A stretch of DNA of 64,000 nt from Nonomuraea muscovyensis (GCF_014207745.1 NZ_JACHJB010000005.1:1-64000), one strand, 5' to 3'; positions 42,958 to 51,998 are shown, counted from the first letter of the stretch. The notes: generated by a model from the sequence alone, not told the origin. Made by a program: numbers and translations.

Positions 42958-43016
42958 GGCCTGGCGGCGCTGGCGGCCTGGCGGCCTGGCGGCCTGGCGG
43001 CGCTGGCGGCCTGGCG
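42958..43016. repeat. Tandem 9-bp-type repeat (CTGGCGGC-like) at the 3' end of the membrane gene
   Basis: About six units of TGGCGGCCT or TGGCGGCGC follow one another. The first resembles the end of the coding sequence, GCGGCCTGACGG (stop at 42954-42956), so the array looks like an expansion of the gene's last bases. It lies between the stop and a strong terminator. Confidence 0.7.
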
Positions 43017-43056
43017 GACGAAACCCCCTGGTCGCGGGAGACCAGGGGGTTTCGTC
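43017..43056. terminator. Strong bidirectional terminator
   Basis: GACGAAACCCCCTGGTC (43017-43033) and GACCAGGGGGTTTCGTC (43040-43056) form a 17-bp perfect stem with a 6-nt loop between the converging membrane and LytR-CpsA-Psr genes. Confidence 0.9.
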
Positions 43057-43063
43057 CGTCAGG

Positions 43064-44809
43064 TCAGAAGCCGCAGAGCTCCTCCAGCGACTGGGCCGAC
43101 TTCTGGTTGTTGCGGGTGGGCGTCTGCGTCGGCTTGGCGGCGGCCGACGTGCTGGGGGCGGTCGAGGCCGTCGGAGAGGCGGCGGCCGCGGCGGCCCGGC
43201 GGGGCGGCCTGGTCGAGTCGGCGATCGCCTTCGCCGCCGCGCGCCGGATCTTCACCCAGTCCGGCGAGCCGGGCCAGAACTCCGGCGGGACGAACTGCAT
43301 GCTGGTGATCTTGGCTTTCTTCACCTTGAGCGCCAGCCCGACCAGCGGCTCCACGAGCTGCTGGGGGATGTTCGTCTGGGCCAGCCGCTTGGTGGCCGAG
43401 GCGATCTTGGAGAAGTTCAGCAGGATCTTGTCCGGGGTGGCCTGCTTGGCGAAGGCGCCGATGACGCAGCGCTGGCGGCCCATCCGGGAGAAGTCGTCAC
43501 TGCCCACCCGGGACCGGCCGTACCACAGGGCCTGCTCGCCCGACAGCATCCGGGTCCCCGCCTTGATGGTGCCCGCGGTGCCGTACAGGCCGCCCCACCT
43601 GACGTCCTGCTCGACCCGGATGCGCAGGCCGCCGATGGCGTCCACCAGGTCGGCGAAGCCGTACATGTTCATCAGGGCGTAGTAGTCGATCTTGATGCCG
43701 AGCGTGTGGCCGATGGCGTCCATCAGCGCCCGCGCGCCCTTGTTCTTGCCGCCCATGATCTGCGGGTGGTCGTTGGCGTACTGCCACACCTCGTTGAGCA
43801 GGCCGCCCTGGCCCAGTTCGGCCATGTAGCCGTTGGGGAACTGCTTGTGCAGCGGCGAGGAGGGGGGAAAGCGCACGTGCTGCAGGTTGCGCGGCAGGCT
43901 GAACAGCACGGTGTTGCCCGTCTCGATGTCCACGCTGGCCACGTTCATGCTGTCGGTGCGCACGCCGGTGCGGTTGCCGGCCGCGTCACCGCCGAGCAGC
44001 AGGAAGTTGACCCGCTTCCTGCCGTTCCACGGGTCCTCCTCCTTGATCGGCGCGACGCCCGGTTCCGTGCTGACGCTCGGGAAGATGGTCCGGAACGTGT
44101 CGCGCACGGTCAGCACCGCGTTGGCCCCGAGGGCGAACGGCGACATCACCGCCACGCAGAGCACGCCGACCAGGATGCCGGAGACGATCTGCCCCTGCTG
44201 GTCGAGCCGGCTCGGGTTGAGCGCCACGTACGAGGTGACCAGCAGCGCGAACCAGCACAGCGCGCCCACCGACAGCAGCACGACCATCGTCACCATCATG
44301 CCGTTGCCCGCGAAGGCGCCGAGGTTCTCGTCGTTGCGCGTCAGCCCGAAGGCGAGCGCGGCGATCAGCAGGACGGCGTACACGCCGAGCAGCGCCAGCC
44401 CGGTACGGCGGTGCCCGGCGCGCAGGTGAGCGGCGCCGGGCACGATGGCGGACAGGGCGGTCCAGCCCAGGACGGAGCCCGCGTTGAGCGGCTTGGCGAA
44501 GCGGGGCGCGCCGGCGGGCGCGCGGCCGGGCGCCCGGCCCGGTCCCTTGCCCTCCGCTCTGCCCGGGGGCTTCTGGCGCCCCGCGCCGCCGGGCGACGTC
44601 CCGGCCGCGCCCGCCGAGGGGGAGGTGTCCGCCGGGCGGGCCTTGCCCGGGTCGGCTGACGGGACCCTGCCCGCGTCGGCGGACGCCGGCCCGCCGGAGG
44701 CCGCGGAGCCGCGGGCGCCGGAGCCAGGCTCACCGCCCGACGTCGGGCGGGGGCGGCGGGCAGGGCGCCGTTTTCTGCCCCCGGTGTCTACCCCATCGCG
44801 CTTGCTCAC
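43064..44809 (-). CDS. LytR-CpsA-Psr (LCP) family protein
   Basis: 581 residues from GTG 44809 with GAAGGAG upstream. A charged low-complexity N-terminus (about 110 residues) leads to four hydrophobic helices (around 110-225), then the extracellular LCP domain: NFLLLGGDAAGNRTGVRTDSMNVASVDIETGNTVLFSLPRNL, with the Arg/Asp residues that bind polyprenyl pyrophosphate, and GLRIRVEQDV, YGRSRVGSDDFSRMGRQRCV. LCP enzymes transfer glycopolymers such as teichoic acids or arabinogalactan from lipid carriers onto peptidoglycan. Multiple helices before the LCP domain are the form seen in many actinomycetes. An Ala/Thr/Pro tail follows. Confidence 0.9.
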   Translation of the reverse strand: MSKRDGVDTGGRKRRPARRPRPTSGGEPGSGARGSAASGGPASADAGRVPSADPGKARPADTSPSAGAAGTSPGGAGRQKPPGRAEGKGPGRAPGRAPAGAPRFAKPLNAGSVLGWTALSAIVPGAAHLRAGHRRTGLALLGVYAVLLIAALAFGLTRNDENLGAFAGNGMMVTMVVLLSVGALCWFALLVTSYVALNPSRLDQQGQIVSGILVGVLCVAVMSPFALGANAVLTVRDTFRTIFPSVSTEPGVAPIKEEDPWNGRKRVNFLLLGGDAAGNRTGVRTDSMNVASVDIETGNTVLFSLPRNLQHVRFPPSSPLHKQFPNGYMAELGQGGLLNEVWQYANDHPQIMGGKNKGARALMDAIGHTLGIKIDYYALMNMYGFADLVDAIGGLRIRVEQDVRWGGLYGTAGTIKAGTRMLSGEQALWYGRSRVGSDDFSRMGRQRCVIGAFAKQATPDKILLNFSKIASATKRLAQTNIPQQLVEPLVGLALKVKKAKITSMQFVPPEFWPGSPDWVKIRRAAAKAIADSTRPPRRAAAAAASPTASTAPSTSAAAKPTQTPTRNNQKSAQSLEELCGF

Positions 44810-44941
44810 GCCGGCTCCTTCACACGCCTACCTGGCAAAACACAGTTTTGCCCCCCGTTGGGCACAAGATTGCCAGGATTCTAGCTGCCATAAGGGGACA
44901 TCAGAGACATGTGCCCAAGCTGAGATGAACAGCAGAAGACC

Positions 44942-46390
44942 TTATGACGTCGAGGAGGAGGGCGCCAGCCAGGTGTTGCACTGGTAGGCCTGACTCCGCT
45001 CCCAGCCCTGCCGGAACCACCGGAAGTTGTTCGCCGGAGACCCGTGGTCGCGCGGATATCCGGGATGGTCGCCCACCTGCCCGTAGAAGGCGAACAGGCG
45101 GGCCCGGTTGCCGGTCGCGACCGGATAGCTCGCCGCGACCGAGCGCATCCACATGCCACCGAAGCAGGTGGCCTGGAGCTCCAACCTTCGGCTGAGCGCC
45201 AGCTTGCCGCTGCTGCTGGTGGAGTCGAGCGTCTGGCGCCACCAGGAGTCCATCAGCCCCGTGATGTTCTGCACGTGGTGTCCGTACTCGTGGGCCATCA
45301 TGCTGATGATCGCGCCGTGCCAGGAGACGATCTGCCCGTAGCCGCGCTGGTTGCCGTTGCCCCTGGCCATCGCCGAGGTGGAGGCGTAGATGGTGTTGTT
45401 GCGCGGGCAGTAGTAGGGCACGATGCTGCCGCGCGACGGGTAGTCGCCGCACGCGCCCCGGCCCCGGCCCGCCGCGATGGCGTAGCCCGGCGGGCTGAAG
45501 GCGATGCCCTGCCTGCGCAGGATCGGCCCCCATGCCTGGTCCATGCACCTGCCCGTCTTCAGGATCAGCGACTTGAGCTGGGCGTGGTTGAAGATGCTGG
45601 CGTTGCCGGCCCGGCAGGTCAGCCGGGGCAGGGCGCCCGCCCGGTACATGGTGTTGTTCTTCAGGCTCGTGTTGAGCGTGACCTTGGCGGGCGGGTCCAC
45701 GGTGGTGTCGCGGGTGCGGGTGGGCGTGGGCCGCCGCGTGGGCTTCTCGGACCGGCTCTCCGTCCGGTTCGGGGTGGTCTTGCGCTCGTACGGGGTGTAG
45801 GTGGGGAGCGCCACCGGCGTGCCGACCTCGCTGCGCGACGAGCTCTTGAACACCGCCGAGCCCACCACGACCAGCACGAGCAGCCCGGCCATCGCCCCGA
45901 ACACCAGGCCGATCACCCCGGCCGCCCCCATGCCGGACTTCCTGCGCGGCTGCGGCCAGCCGTGGCCCTGCGGCGGCATGGGCGGCCGGGGCGGCGGCAT
46001 GGGAGGCGGCGGGGGTGGCGGCTGCTGCCCGTACGGGCCGCCGTGCCGTTGCTGCTGGTGGTGCGGCTGCTGCTGGGCCGGGCCGGGCTGCGGCTGGTAC
46101 GGGGCGCCGGGCGGCTGCTGGGGCGGCCCGTACGGCGGCTGAGGATAGGGCTGCTGGGGGTAGGGCTGCTGAGGGTACGGCTGTTGGGGTGCCCCGGGCG
46201 GCGGTTGCTGCGCGGGGGCGTACGGCGGCTGCTGGGCCGGCGGGCCGTAGGCGGGCCCCGGCCACGGCTGTGCGGGCGGCGGTCCGGGCGGGCCCTGCCC
46301 GTGCCCGGGAGGCGGCCACGGCAGCGAAGCGGGCCGCTGCGGCTGCCCGTGGCCCGGGGGCGGCGGGGGATGCTGCCCGTTGCCTGTCAC
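44942..46390 (-). CDS. Membrane-anchored neutral zinc metallopeptidase (YpfJ/PF04228-like)
   Basis: 482 residues from GTG 46390. The first about 160 are Pro/Gln/Gly/Tyr-rich (QQPYPQQPYPQ repeats); one transmembrane helix (GAAGVIGLVFGAMAGLLVLVVVGSAVF) follows. The outer domain has six or more Cys and the zinc motif H367-E-Y-G-H371-H (MMAHEYGHHVQNITG), then RRLELQATCFGG with the third ligand Glu. This matches the neutral zinc metallopeptidase family (YpfJ). It should cleave proteins at the cell surface; no substrate is known. It stands alone with 114 nt to the LCP gene. Confidence 0.88.
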   Translation of the reverse strand: MTGNGQHPPPPPGHGQPQRPASLPWPPPGHGQGPPGPPPAQPWPGPAYGPPAQQPPYAPAQQPPPGAPQQPYPQQPYPQQPYPQPPYGPPQQPPGAPYQPQPGPAQQQPHHQQQRHGGPYGQQPPPPPPPMPPPRPPMPPQGHGWPQPRRKSGMGAAGVIGLVFGAMAGLLVLVVVGSAVFKSSSRSEVGTPVALPTYTPYERKTTPNRTESRSEKPTRRPTPTRTRDTTVDPPAKVTLNTSLKNNTMYRAGALPRLTCRAGNASIFNHAQLKSLILKTGRCMDQAWGPILRRQGIAFSPPGYAIAAGRGRGACGDYPSRGSIVPYYCPRNNTIYASTSAMARGNGNQRGYGQIVSWHGAIISMMAHEYGHHVQNITGLMDSWWRQTLDSTSSSGKLALSRRLELQATCFGGMWMRSVAASYPVATGNRARLFAFYGQVGDHPGYPRDHGSPANNFRWFRQGWERSQAYQCNTWLAPSSSTS

Positions 46391-46591
46391 CGTGACGCCC
46401 CCTCAGCTCGATTGTCCGTATCACGTGACTCCTCCCGTCACGCGTCGGACCTTTGCCAGATTTTGGGCAGAAGCTTACTGATTTCTCACCCGTCACGGAT
46501 GTGACAGTGCTCGGTTACAGTCCGAAATCATTCGAGGTGATCTCCGCTATGTTCCGGACCGGGCGGCGGGCCGTGTCCTAGCTTCTTTGCC

Positions 46592-47461
46592 ATGAACCTC
46601 CAGCAGCTCCGCTACGTGGTCGCGACTGCGGAGCACCGCACCATGACCGACGCGGCCAGGTCGCTCTACATCGCGCAGCCTGCGCTTTCGCGCGCGATCC
46701 GGGACCTGGAACGAGAGCTCGGCATGACCCTCTTCGCCCGTTCGGGCCGCGGCGTGGTGGTCACCGCGCAGGGCCGCCGGGTCGTCAAGCTGGCACGGGA
46801 GGCGCTCGACGCCGTCCACGAGATCGAGGGCCTCGCCAGCCATACCGCGTCCCCCGACGCGGAGCTCCGCATCGCCGCCACGCCCAGCCTCGAACCCGGC
46901 CTCGCGGGGCGGCTCCTGCCCGCCTACACCGCCGACCATCCCGGGGTGCGCATCCACATCGTGCGCTGCGACGGCCGTGACGCCGTGGTCAGCGCCATCC
47001 GGGACCACCGCGCGGACCTCGGGCTGACCGACCTGCCGGTGCCCGCCGACCTCATCACCCATCCCCTCGAACGCCAGGAGATCGTGCTGATCTCCCCGCC
47101 CGGCCTCAAGCTGCCCAACCCCGTGCCGATGGGCAGACTCGACGGCATGCGCCTGGCCCTGCCCGCCCGCGGCAGCGTCCGGCGGCGCGAGCTCGACGCC
47201 ATGTTCGGCAAGTACGCCGTCAAACCGGTGGTGGTGCTCGAGACCGACGAGCGCAACGGCTGGCTCAGCGCCGTGCGCAGCGGCCAGGCCTCGCTGCTGT
47301 GGTACCGGGGGATGGCCGAGCAGGCGAGCCGGGCCGGTCTGGTGGTCCGCTCCCTCGACCCGGCCGTGCGCCGCGTCATCGCCATCGTGCACGCGCGCCG
47401 CCGGCTGCCGCTCATCGCGCAGGACTTCCTGTCCACCGCCGAACGGGGCACCGCCGCCTGA
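46592..47461 (+). CDS. LysR-family transcriptional regulator
   Basis: 289 residues. The N-terminal winged helix (MNLQQLRYVVATAEHRTMTDAARSLYIAQPALSRAIRDLERELGMTLF) is classical; residues 90-289 form the LysR substrate-binding domain. The 200-nt spacer upstream contains a GTCAC/GTGAC inverted repeat (46492-46505) and may hold its binding site. No divergent metabolic gene is adjacent (upstream gene is a metallopeptidase), so its target is not evident. It converges with the histidine kinase gene. Confidence 0.9.
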   Translation: MNLQQLRYVVATAEHRTMTDAARSLYIAQPALSRAIRDLERELGMTLFARSGRGVVVTAQGRRVVKLAREALDAVHEIEGLASHTASPDAELRIAATPSLEPGLAGRLLPAYTADHPGVRIHIVRCDGRDAVVSAIRDHRADLGLTDLPVPADLITHPLERQEIVLISPPGLKLPNPVPMGRLDGMRLALPARGSVRRRELDAMFGKYAVKPVVVLETDERNGWLSAVRSGQASLLWYRGMAEQASRAGLVVRSLDPAVRRVIAIVHARRRLPLIAQDFLSTAERGTAA

Positions 47462-47503
47462 CCCGGCGTACGGGCCTGGTGTGCGGGCCTGGCGTCCCGT
47501 CCT

Positions 47504-48850
47504 TCAGCCGGCCACCGGCAGCCGCACCACCACGCGCAACCCCGGCGACGCGTCCTCCAGATGCACCGCGCCGCCATGGGCCCGCACCGTCTCCCGCACG
47601 ATGGCCAGGCCCAGCCCGGCCCCGCCCTCGTCCCGGCTGCGGCCCGAGTCGAGCCGGGTGAACCTGTTGAAGACCCGCTCCCGGTCCTGCTCCGGGATGC
47701 CCGGCCCGTCGTCGGTCACCGTCAGCACCCCGTCGGCGGTGAGCGACACCTCCACCTCGGAGGAGGTGTGCCGGACGGCGTTGTCCACCAGGTTGGTCAG
47801 CACCCGGCTCAGGTCCAGCGCGTCACCCCGGACCACCACGGGCTCGCACGCCGCCAGCCGCGCCTCGCCGTACCGGTCGAGCGTCTGGCGCACCACCTGG
47901 TCGAGGTCGACCGGCTCGCGCCGGGCGGGCACGCCGCCGCGCTCGTCGAGGCGGGCCAGCGCGAGCAGGTCCTCCGCCAGCCGCGACAGCCGCATCGCGT
48001 CCTCCAGGACGCCCTCGGCCGTCTCGCGCCAGTCCTGGCCCTCGGGATGGCCGAGTGCCACCTCCAGCTGCAGCCGGATGCTGGCGAGCGGGCTGCGCAG
48101 CTCGTGCGCGGCGTCGGAGACGAGCGCGCGCTGGCGCTGCTCGGCCTCCTCCAGCCTGACCAGCATGTCGTTGAGCGTGACGGCCAGCGAGTGCACCTCG
48201 TCGCGCGACTCGGGCACCGGCAGCCGGCGCGACCTGGCCGTGTGCGTGATCTCGGCCGCGCCCTTGCGCAGCGCGGTGATCGGGCGCAGCGTGCGGCCGA
48301 TGATGAACCGGCTGGCCACCGCCAGCAGGACGAGCAGCAGCGGCGTGCCCACGAGCAGCACCTTGCGCGCCGTGGCCAGGCTCTTGCGGATCTCGCCGAC
48401 GGAACGGGCGGCGACCACGGTCTGCCCGCGGTCGGCGCTGAGCACCACGGCCCGCAGCGTGCCCGGGATCGCGTACGGCCGGCCGTCCAGATAGACCGCG
48501 CGGCCCTCGCGCAGCGCCCACGCCCTGGTGCGGGCGTCCAGCAGCGGCACCAGCCGGTCGGTCCCGTAGGTGACGTGCGTGATGCGGCCCGAGGCGTCCA
48601 GCACCTGCACGACCGTGCCGTCGTGGGTGGTGATGGGGCTGGTCAGCGTGCCGCCGTCGGCGTGCACGCGGACCGTCTGCGCCTGCTGGCGCAGCGCGTC
48701 GTCGACCGTGTCCACCAGCGTCCGGTCGAGCACGTTGAGCAGCACGGCCCCCGACAGCGCCAGGGCGGCGGCGAGCACAGCCGCCGCGACCACGGTCAGC
48801 CGGAAGCGCAGGCTGCGCCGCCGCCACCAGACGTGCGGAGACTCAACCAC
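47504..48850 (-). CDS. Sensor histidine kinase of an OmpR-type two-component system
   Basis: 448 residues: a transmembrane helix at 16-38, an extracellular sensing region of about 120, a second helix at 165-185, HAMP (RPITALRKGAAEITHTARSRRLPV), then the H-box SDAAHELRSPL with H249 and the ATPase motifs NLVDNAVRH, DDGPGIP and GAGLGLAIV. It phosphorylates the response regulator encoded just upstream in the same direction. The two genes are separated by 57 nt of 13-bp repeats. Signal unknown; the neighbouring exported LolA-like protein and exporter suggest envelope stress or a lipid/antimicrobial cue. Confidence 0.92.
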   Translation of the reverse strand: MVESPHVWWRRRSLRFRLTVVAAAVLAAALALSGAVLLNVLDRTLVDTVDDALRQQAQTVRVHADGGTLTSPITTHDGTVVQVLDASGRITHVTYGTDRLVPLLDARTRAWALREGRAVYLDGRPYAIPGTLRAVVLSADRGQTVVAARSVGEIRKSLATARKVLLVGTPLLLVLLAVASRFIIGRTLRPITALRKGAAEITHTARSRRLPVPESRDEVHSLAVTLNDMLVRLEEAEQRQRALVSDAAHELRSPLASIRLQLEVALGHPEGQDWRETAEGVLEDAMRLSRLAEDLLALARLDERGGVPARREPVDLDQVVRQTLDRYGEARLAACEPVVVRGDALDLSRVLTNLVDNAVRHTSSEVEVSLTADGVLTVTDDGPGIPEQDRERVFNRFTRLDSGRSRDEGGAGLGLAIVRETVRAHGGAVHLEDASPGLRVVVRLPVAG

Positions 48851-48853
48851 AGT

Positions 48854-48914
48854 GATCAGCCATCCTGATCAGCCATCCTGATCAGCCATCTCGATCAGCC
48901 ATCCCGGTCAGCCG
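48854..48914. repeat. Tandem 13-bp repeats between response regulator and kinase genes
   Basis: GATCAGCCATCCT-type units start at 48854, 48867, 48880 and 48893, with a partial fifth at 48906 (GGTCAGCCG). The stop codon of the response regulator (48908-48910) lies in the partial unit, so the array repeats the gene's end, including TCA, into the spacer before the kinase start. Confidence 0.8.
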
Positions 48915-49582
48915 CCGTCGCCCGCGAGCCGGTAGCCCGCGCCGCGCACGGTCTGCAGCGCGTTCCGGCCGAACGGAGCGTCGATCTTGCGCCGCAGGTA
49001 GCCGACGTACACCTCGACGACGTTCGGGTCGGTGTCGAAGGTGTCCCACACGTGCTCCAGGATCTCCGCCTTGGACACCACCTCGTCGCGCCGGCGCAGC
49101 AGGTACTCCAGCAGCGCGAACTCGCGCGGCGTCAGCTCGACGGCGCTGTCGCCGCGCTGCACCTTGCGCCGCGCCGGGTCGAGCGACAGGTCGCCGGCCG
49201 TCAGCACGGCCGGTCGCCGCCCCGCGTCGCGCCGCAGCAGCGCCCGCAGCCTGGCCACCAGCACCACGTACGAGAACGGCTTGGTGAGGTAGTCATCGGC
49301 GCCCAGGTCGAGACCGTCGGCCATGTCGTACTCGCCGTCCTTGGCCGACAGCATGAGGATCGGCACCCAGTTGTCCTCGGCGCGCAACTGCTTGCACACG
49401 TTGTAGCCCGACAGCCTGGGCAGCATGATGTCGAGCACCACGACGTCGTAGTCGCCCTGCCTGGCCCGGTGCAGGCCCTGCTCACCGTCGTGGGCGAGAT
49501 CGACGGCGAACCCCTCCGCCTGCAGCCCGCGCTGCAGCGCGGCGGCCATGCGCCGCTCGTCCTCGACGACCAGAACTCTCAT
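48908..49582 (-). CDS. OmpR-family response regulator
   Basis: 224 residues: receiver domain with D51 as phosphorylation site (VVLDIMLP) and K101 (LTKPF), and a winged-helix DNA-binding domain (ELTPREFALLEYLLRRRDEVVSKAEILEHVW ... VVEVYVGYLRRKI). It should bind the five CTGAGA/TCTCAG half-sites between itself and the divergent LolA-like gene, and so regulate itself and the exporter operon. It is transcribed ahead of its kinase. Confidence 0.93.
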   Translation of the reverse strand: MRVLVVEDERRMAAALQRGLQAEGFAVDLAHDGEQGLHRARQGDYDVVVLDIMLPRLSGYNVCKQLRAEDNWVPILMLSAKDGEYDMADGLDLGADDYLTKPFSYVVLVARLRALLRRDAGRRPAVLTAGDLSLDPARRKVQRGDSAVELTPREFALLEYLLRRRDEVVSKAEILEHVWDTFDTDPNVVEVYVGYLRRKIDAPFGRNALQTVRGAGYRLAGDGG

Positions 49583-49604
49583 GCCGTGAATCCTCCCGTG
49601 CCGG

Positions 49605-49654
49605 CCCTGAGACGACGCTGAGAAGGCTGAGAGGCGTCTCAGTCAGTCTCAGGG
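49605..49654. promoter_or_regulatory. Array of five CTGAGA half-sites in the divergent promoter
   Basis: CTGAGA occurs at 49607, 49618 and 49627, and its complement TCTCAG at 49637 and 49647, i.e. 9-11 bp apart, on one face of the helix. The outer copies are part of the perfect 9-bp inverted repeat CCCTGAGAC/GTCTCAGGG (49605-49613 and 49646-49654). It is the best candidate for binding of the adjacent OmpR-type regulator. Confidence 0.8.
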
Positions 49655-49710
49655 TCGCCTAAGGATGCATCACGCAGGCTCTGTGTATCGACATACCGTT
49701 AAGGAGTGAG

Positions 49711-50919
49711 ATGCGTAGAGGCACGTTCGTGAGGTGGGGAGTCCCGGTCGCGGCGGCGGCCGTGATCGCGGCCGCGGTCGGCGCGGGCCCCGTGATCGCC
49801 GCGGTGAGCGGCGATCCGGTGCTCCCCGAGCGTTCGGCGCAGCAGCTGCTCGCCGACGCCGTGGCCGCCGCCGGGAAGAAGAGCCCGCCGCCCATGTCGG
49901 GCACCGTCCAGCAGACCGCGTCGCTCGGCCTGCCCGCCCTGCCGCAGACCGGCGCGGGCTCGCCGCTGGCGCTGCTGGCGGGCTCGCACGAGGTCAAGGT
50001 CTGGTACGGCGCGAACGACAAGCTCCGGGTGGCCATGCCGACCCAGATGAACGAGACCAACCTGATCGTCAACGGCGGCCAGGCCTGGTACTGGGACAGC
50101 GCCGGCAACACCGCCACCAAGTTCGCCTGGAAGGGCGGCGCGGACCGCTCACCCGACCCGGCCGCCTCCGTGCCGACCCCTTCCCCCAGAGATCTGACGC
50201 CGCAGGCGGCGGCCGAGAAGCTGCTGGCCCAGGCCGGTGAGCACACCGCGATCCGGGTCATCAACACCGCCGAGGTGGCGGGCCGCCCGGTCTACCAGCT
50301 CGTGCTCGCGCCCAAGGACGAGGGTTCGCTGGTGCAGGAGGTGCGCCTGGCCCTCGACGGCGAGACGTACGTCCCACTGCAGGTGCAGGTGTTCGCCAAG
50401 GGGTCGGCCGAGCCGGCCTTCCAGGTGGGCTTCACCCAGGTGACGTTCACCCCGCCCGCGGAGGAGAACTTCACCTTCACCCCGCCCGCCGGCGCCAAGG
50501 TCGAGGAGCGCGCCATCGGGCCCGACGACCTGGCCGGCGAGGAGAAGCACGCCGCCGAGGCCGACAAGGCCGCCCGCGGGCTGAAGGTCGTCGGCGACGG
50601 CTGGACGCGGGTGGCCGTGGTCAAGGCGTCGGCGGCCGACCTCGCGGGCGGCACTCCGTCGGACTCCCGCCAGGACGGGCAGCAGGACGGGCGGCAGGAC
50701 GGGCGGCAGGACGGGCGGCAGGCACACGGCGGTGACGGCGCCGACGGTCAGGCCGTCGTCGCAGACCTGCTCAAGTCGGCCACCCAGGTGAGCGGCCCGT
50801 GGGGCTCGGGCAGGCTGATCAGCACCAAGCTGGTCACCGCCCTGCTGACCGACGACGGGCGGCTGCTCGTCGGAGCGGTCACGCCGGAGGAGATCACCAA
50901 GGCGGCGGGCGTCAGGTGA
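49711..50919 (+). CDS. Exported LolA-like (outer-membrane lipoprotein carrier-type) protein
   Basis: 402 residues. A signal peptide or anchor (VPVAAAAVIAAAVGAGPVIA) is followed by a region resembling the LolA/LppX-type half-barrel: VKVWYGANDKLRVAMPTQMNETNLIVNGGQAWYWDSAGNTATKFAW, and VYQLVLAPKDEGSLVQEVRLALDGETYVPLQVQVF. A run of QDGQQDGRQDGRQDGRQ (tandem repeats near 50670-50730) precedes a C-terminal segment. Such proteins carry or sense lipids or act as sigma-factor regulators. It is followed with overlap by an ABC-2 exporter and is probably controlled by the adjacent two-component system. GGAG is 6 nt before the ATG. Confidence 0.75.
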   Translation: MRRGTFVRWGVPVAAAAVIAAAVGAGPVIAAVSGDPVLPERSAQQLLADAVAAAGKKSPPPMSGTVQQTASLGLPALPQTGAGSPLALLAGSHEVKVWYGANDKLRVAMPTQMNETNLIVNGGQAWYWDSAGNTATKFAWKGGADRSPDPAASVPTPSPRDLTPQAAAEKLLAQAGEHTAIRVINTAEVAGRPVYQLVLAPKDEGSLVQEVRLALDGETYVPLQVQVFAKGSAEPAFQVGFTQVTFTPPAEENFTFTPPAGAKVEERAIGPDDLAGEEKHAAEADKAARGLKVVGDGWTRVAVVKASAADLAGGTPSDSRQDGQQDGRQDGRQDGRQAHGGDGADGQAVVADLLKSATQVSGPWGSGRLISTKLVTALLTDDGRLLVGAVTPEEITKAAGVR

Positions 50920-51998
50920 CGATCGTCACGCACGAAGCGGGGGCGCCCTCCGGGGCGGCCCCGTCCTCCGGGCGGCCGGCCGCCGAGCCCGCGATCGTCA
51001 CGCGCGGGCTGACCAAGCGGTTCCGCGGCGGGCAGGTCGCCGTCGACGCGCTCGACCTGAGCGTGCCCCGCGGGTCGGTCTTCGGCTTCCTCGGGCCCAA
51101 CGGCTCGGGCAAGACCACGACGATCCGCATGCTGCTCGGCCTGGTGGCGCCCACCTCGGGCGAGCACGCCCTGCTCGGGCTGCCGCTGGCGGAGGCGCTG
51201 CCCCGGGTCGGCGCGCTGGTCGAGGGGCCGGCGTTCTACCCGTACCTGTCGGGCGAGGCCAACCTGCGCCGGTTCGACGCGGCCGATCCCACCGCGCCGG
51301 CCGCCACCGTCCGCCGCCGCGTGGGTGAGGCGCTCGACCGGGTGGGACTGACCGCCGCCGCGGGCAAGCGCTACCGCAACTACTCGCTCGGCATGCGCCA
51401 GCGGCTGGCGATCGCCGCCGCGCTGCTCGGGCCGCGCGAGCTGCTCATCCTCGACGAGCCGACCAACGGCCTCGACCCGCAGGGCACCCGCGAGGTGCGC
51501 ACCCTGGTCAAGGAGATCGCCGCCGAGGGCACCACGGTCTTCGTCTCCTCCCACCTGCTGGCCGAGGTGGAGCAGATGTGTACGCACGCGGCGATCATGC
51601 GGGCCGGCCGGCTGGTCACGCAGGGCACGATCGCCTCGCTGAGCGGCGGCCAGGCCGTCCGCGTCCGGATCGAGACGCCCGACGCGGCGGCCGCGGTCGC
51701 GGTGCTCACCGCGCTCGGCCTGCCGGACGTCCGCACAGTCGGCCCGGCCGGCCCGGCCGGCCCCGTCGCCCCGGACGTCCGCACAGCCGGCCCGGCCGAG
51801 GAGACCGGCACCGAGGTCACGCGGCCGGGCGGGCGGGGGACGGAGGTCACCGCCGAGCTGGGCGGGCACGCGCCCGAGCGCATCAACGCCGCCCTCGTCG
51901 GGGAGGGGGTCCCCGTGCGGGGCTTCACGGTCGTCCGGCCGAGCCTCGAGGACGTGTTCGTGGGACTGACGGGAGAGGGATTCGATGTCGACGGCTGA
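50916..51998 (+). CDS. ABC exporter ATPase
   Basis: 360 residues from GTG 50916, overlapping the previous stop by 4 nt. Walker A GPNGSGKTTT, signature YSLGMRQRL, Walker B LLILDEPTNGLDP and SSHLLAEVE, all typical of ABC-2 exporters for antimicrobial peptides or lipids. The C-terminal part contains a run of Gly-Pro-Ala (VGPAGPAGPVAP) and repeats of DVRT, an insertion unlike close relatives. It overlaps the permease start by 14 nt. Substrate unknown. Confidence 0.93.
   Translation: MTIVTHEAGAPSGAAPSSGRPAAEPAIVTRGLTKRFRGGQVAVDALDLSVPRGSVFGFLGPNGSGKTTTIRMLLGLVAPTSGEHALLGLPLAEALPRVGALVEGPAFYPYLSGEANLRRFDAADPTAPAATVRRRVGEALDRVGLTAAAGKRYRNYSLGMRQRLAIAAALLGPRELLILDEPTNGLDPQGTREVRTLVKEIAAEGTTVFVSSHLLAEVEQMCTHAAIMRAGRLVTQGTIASLSGGQAVRVRIETPDAAAAVAVLTALGLPDVRTVGPAGPAGPVAPDVRTAGPAEETGTEVTRPGGRGTEVTAELGGHAPERINAALVGEGVPVRGFTVVRPSLEDVFVGLTGEGFDVDG

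Noticed and set aside
40886..44659. Plus-strand open frame of 1257 codons
   Set aside because: It shares the strand of the membrane gene but is in a shifted frame, runs on antisense to the LytR-CpsA-Psr gene, and has low-complexity composition with no domains.
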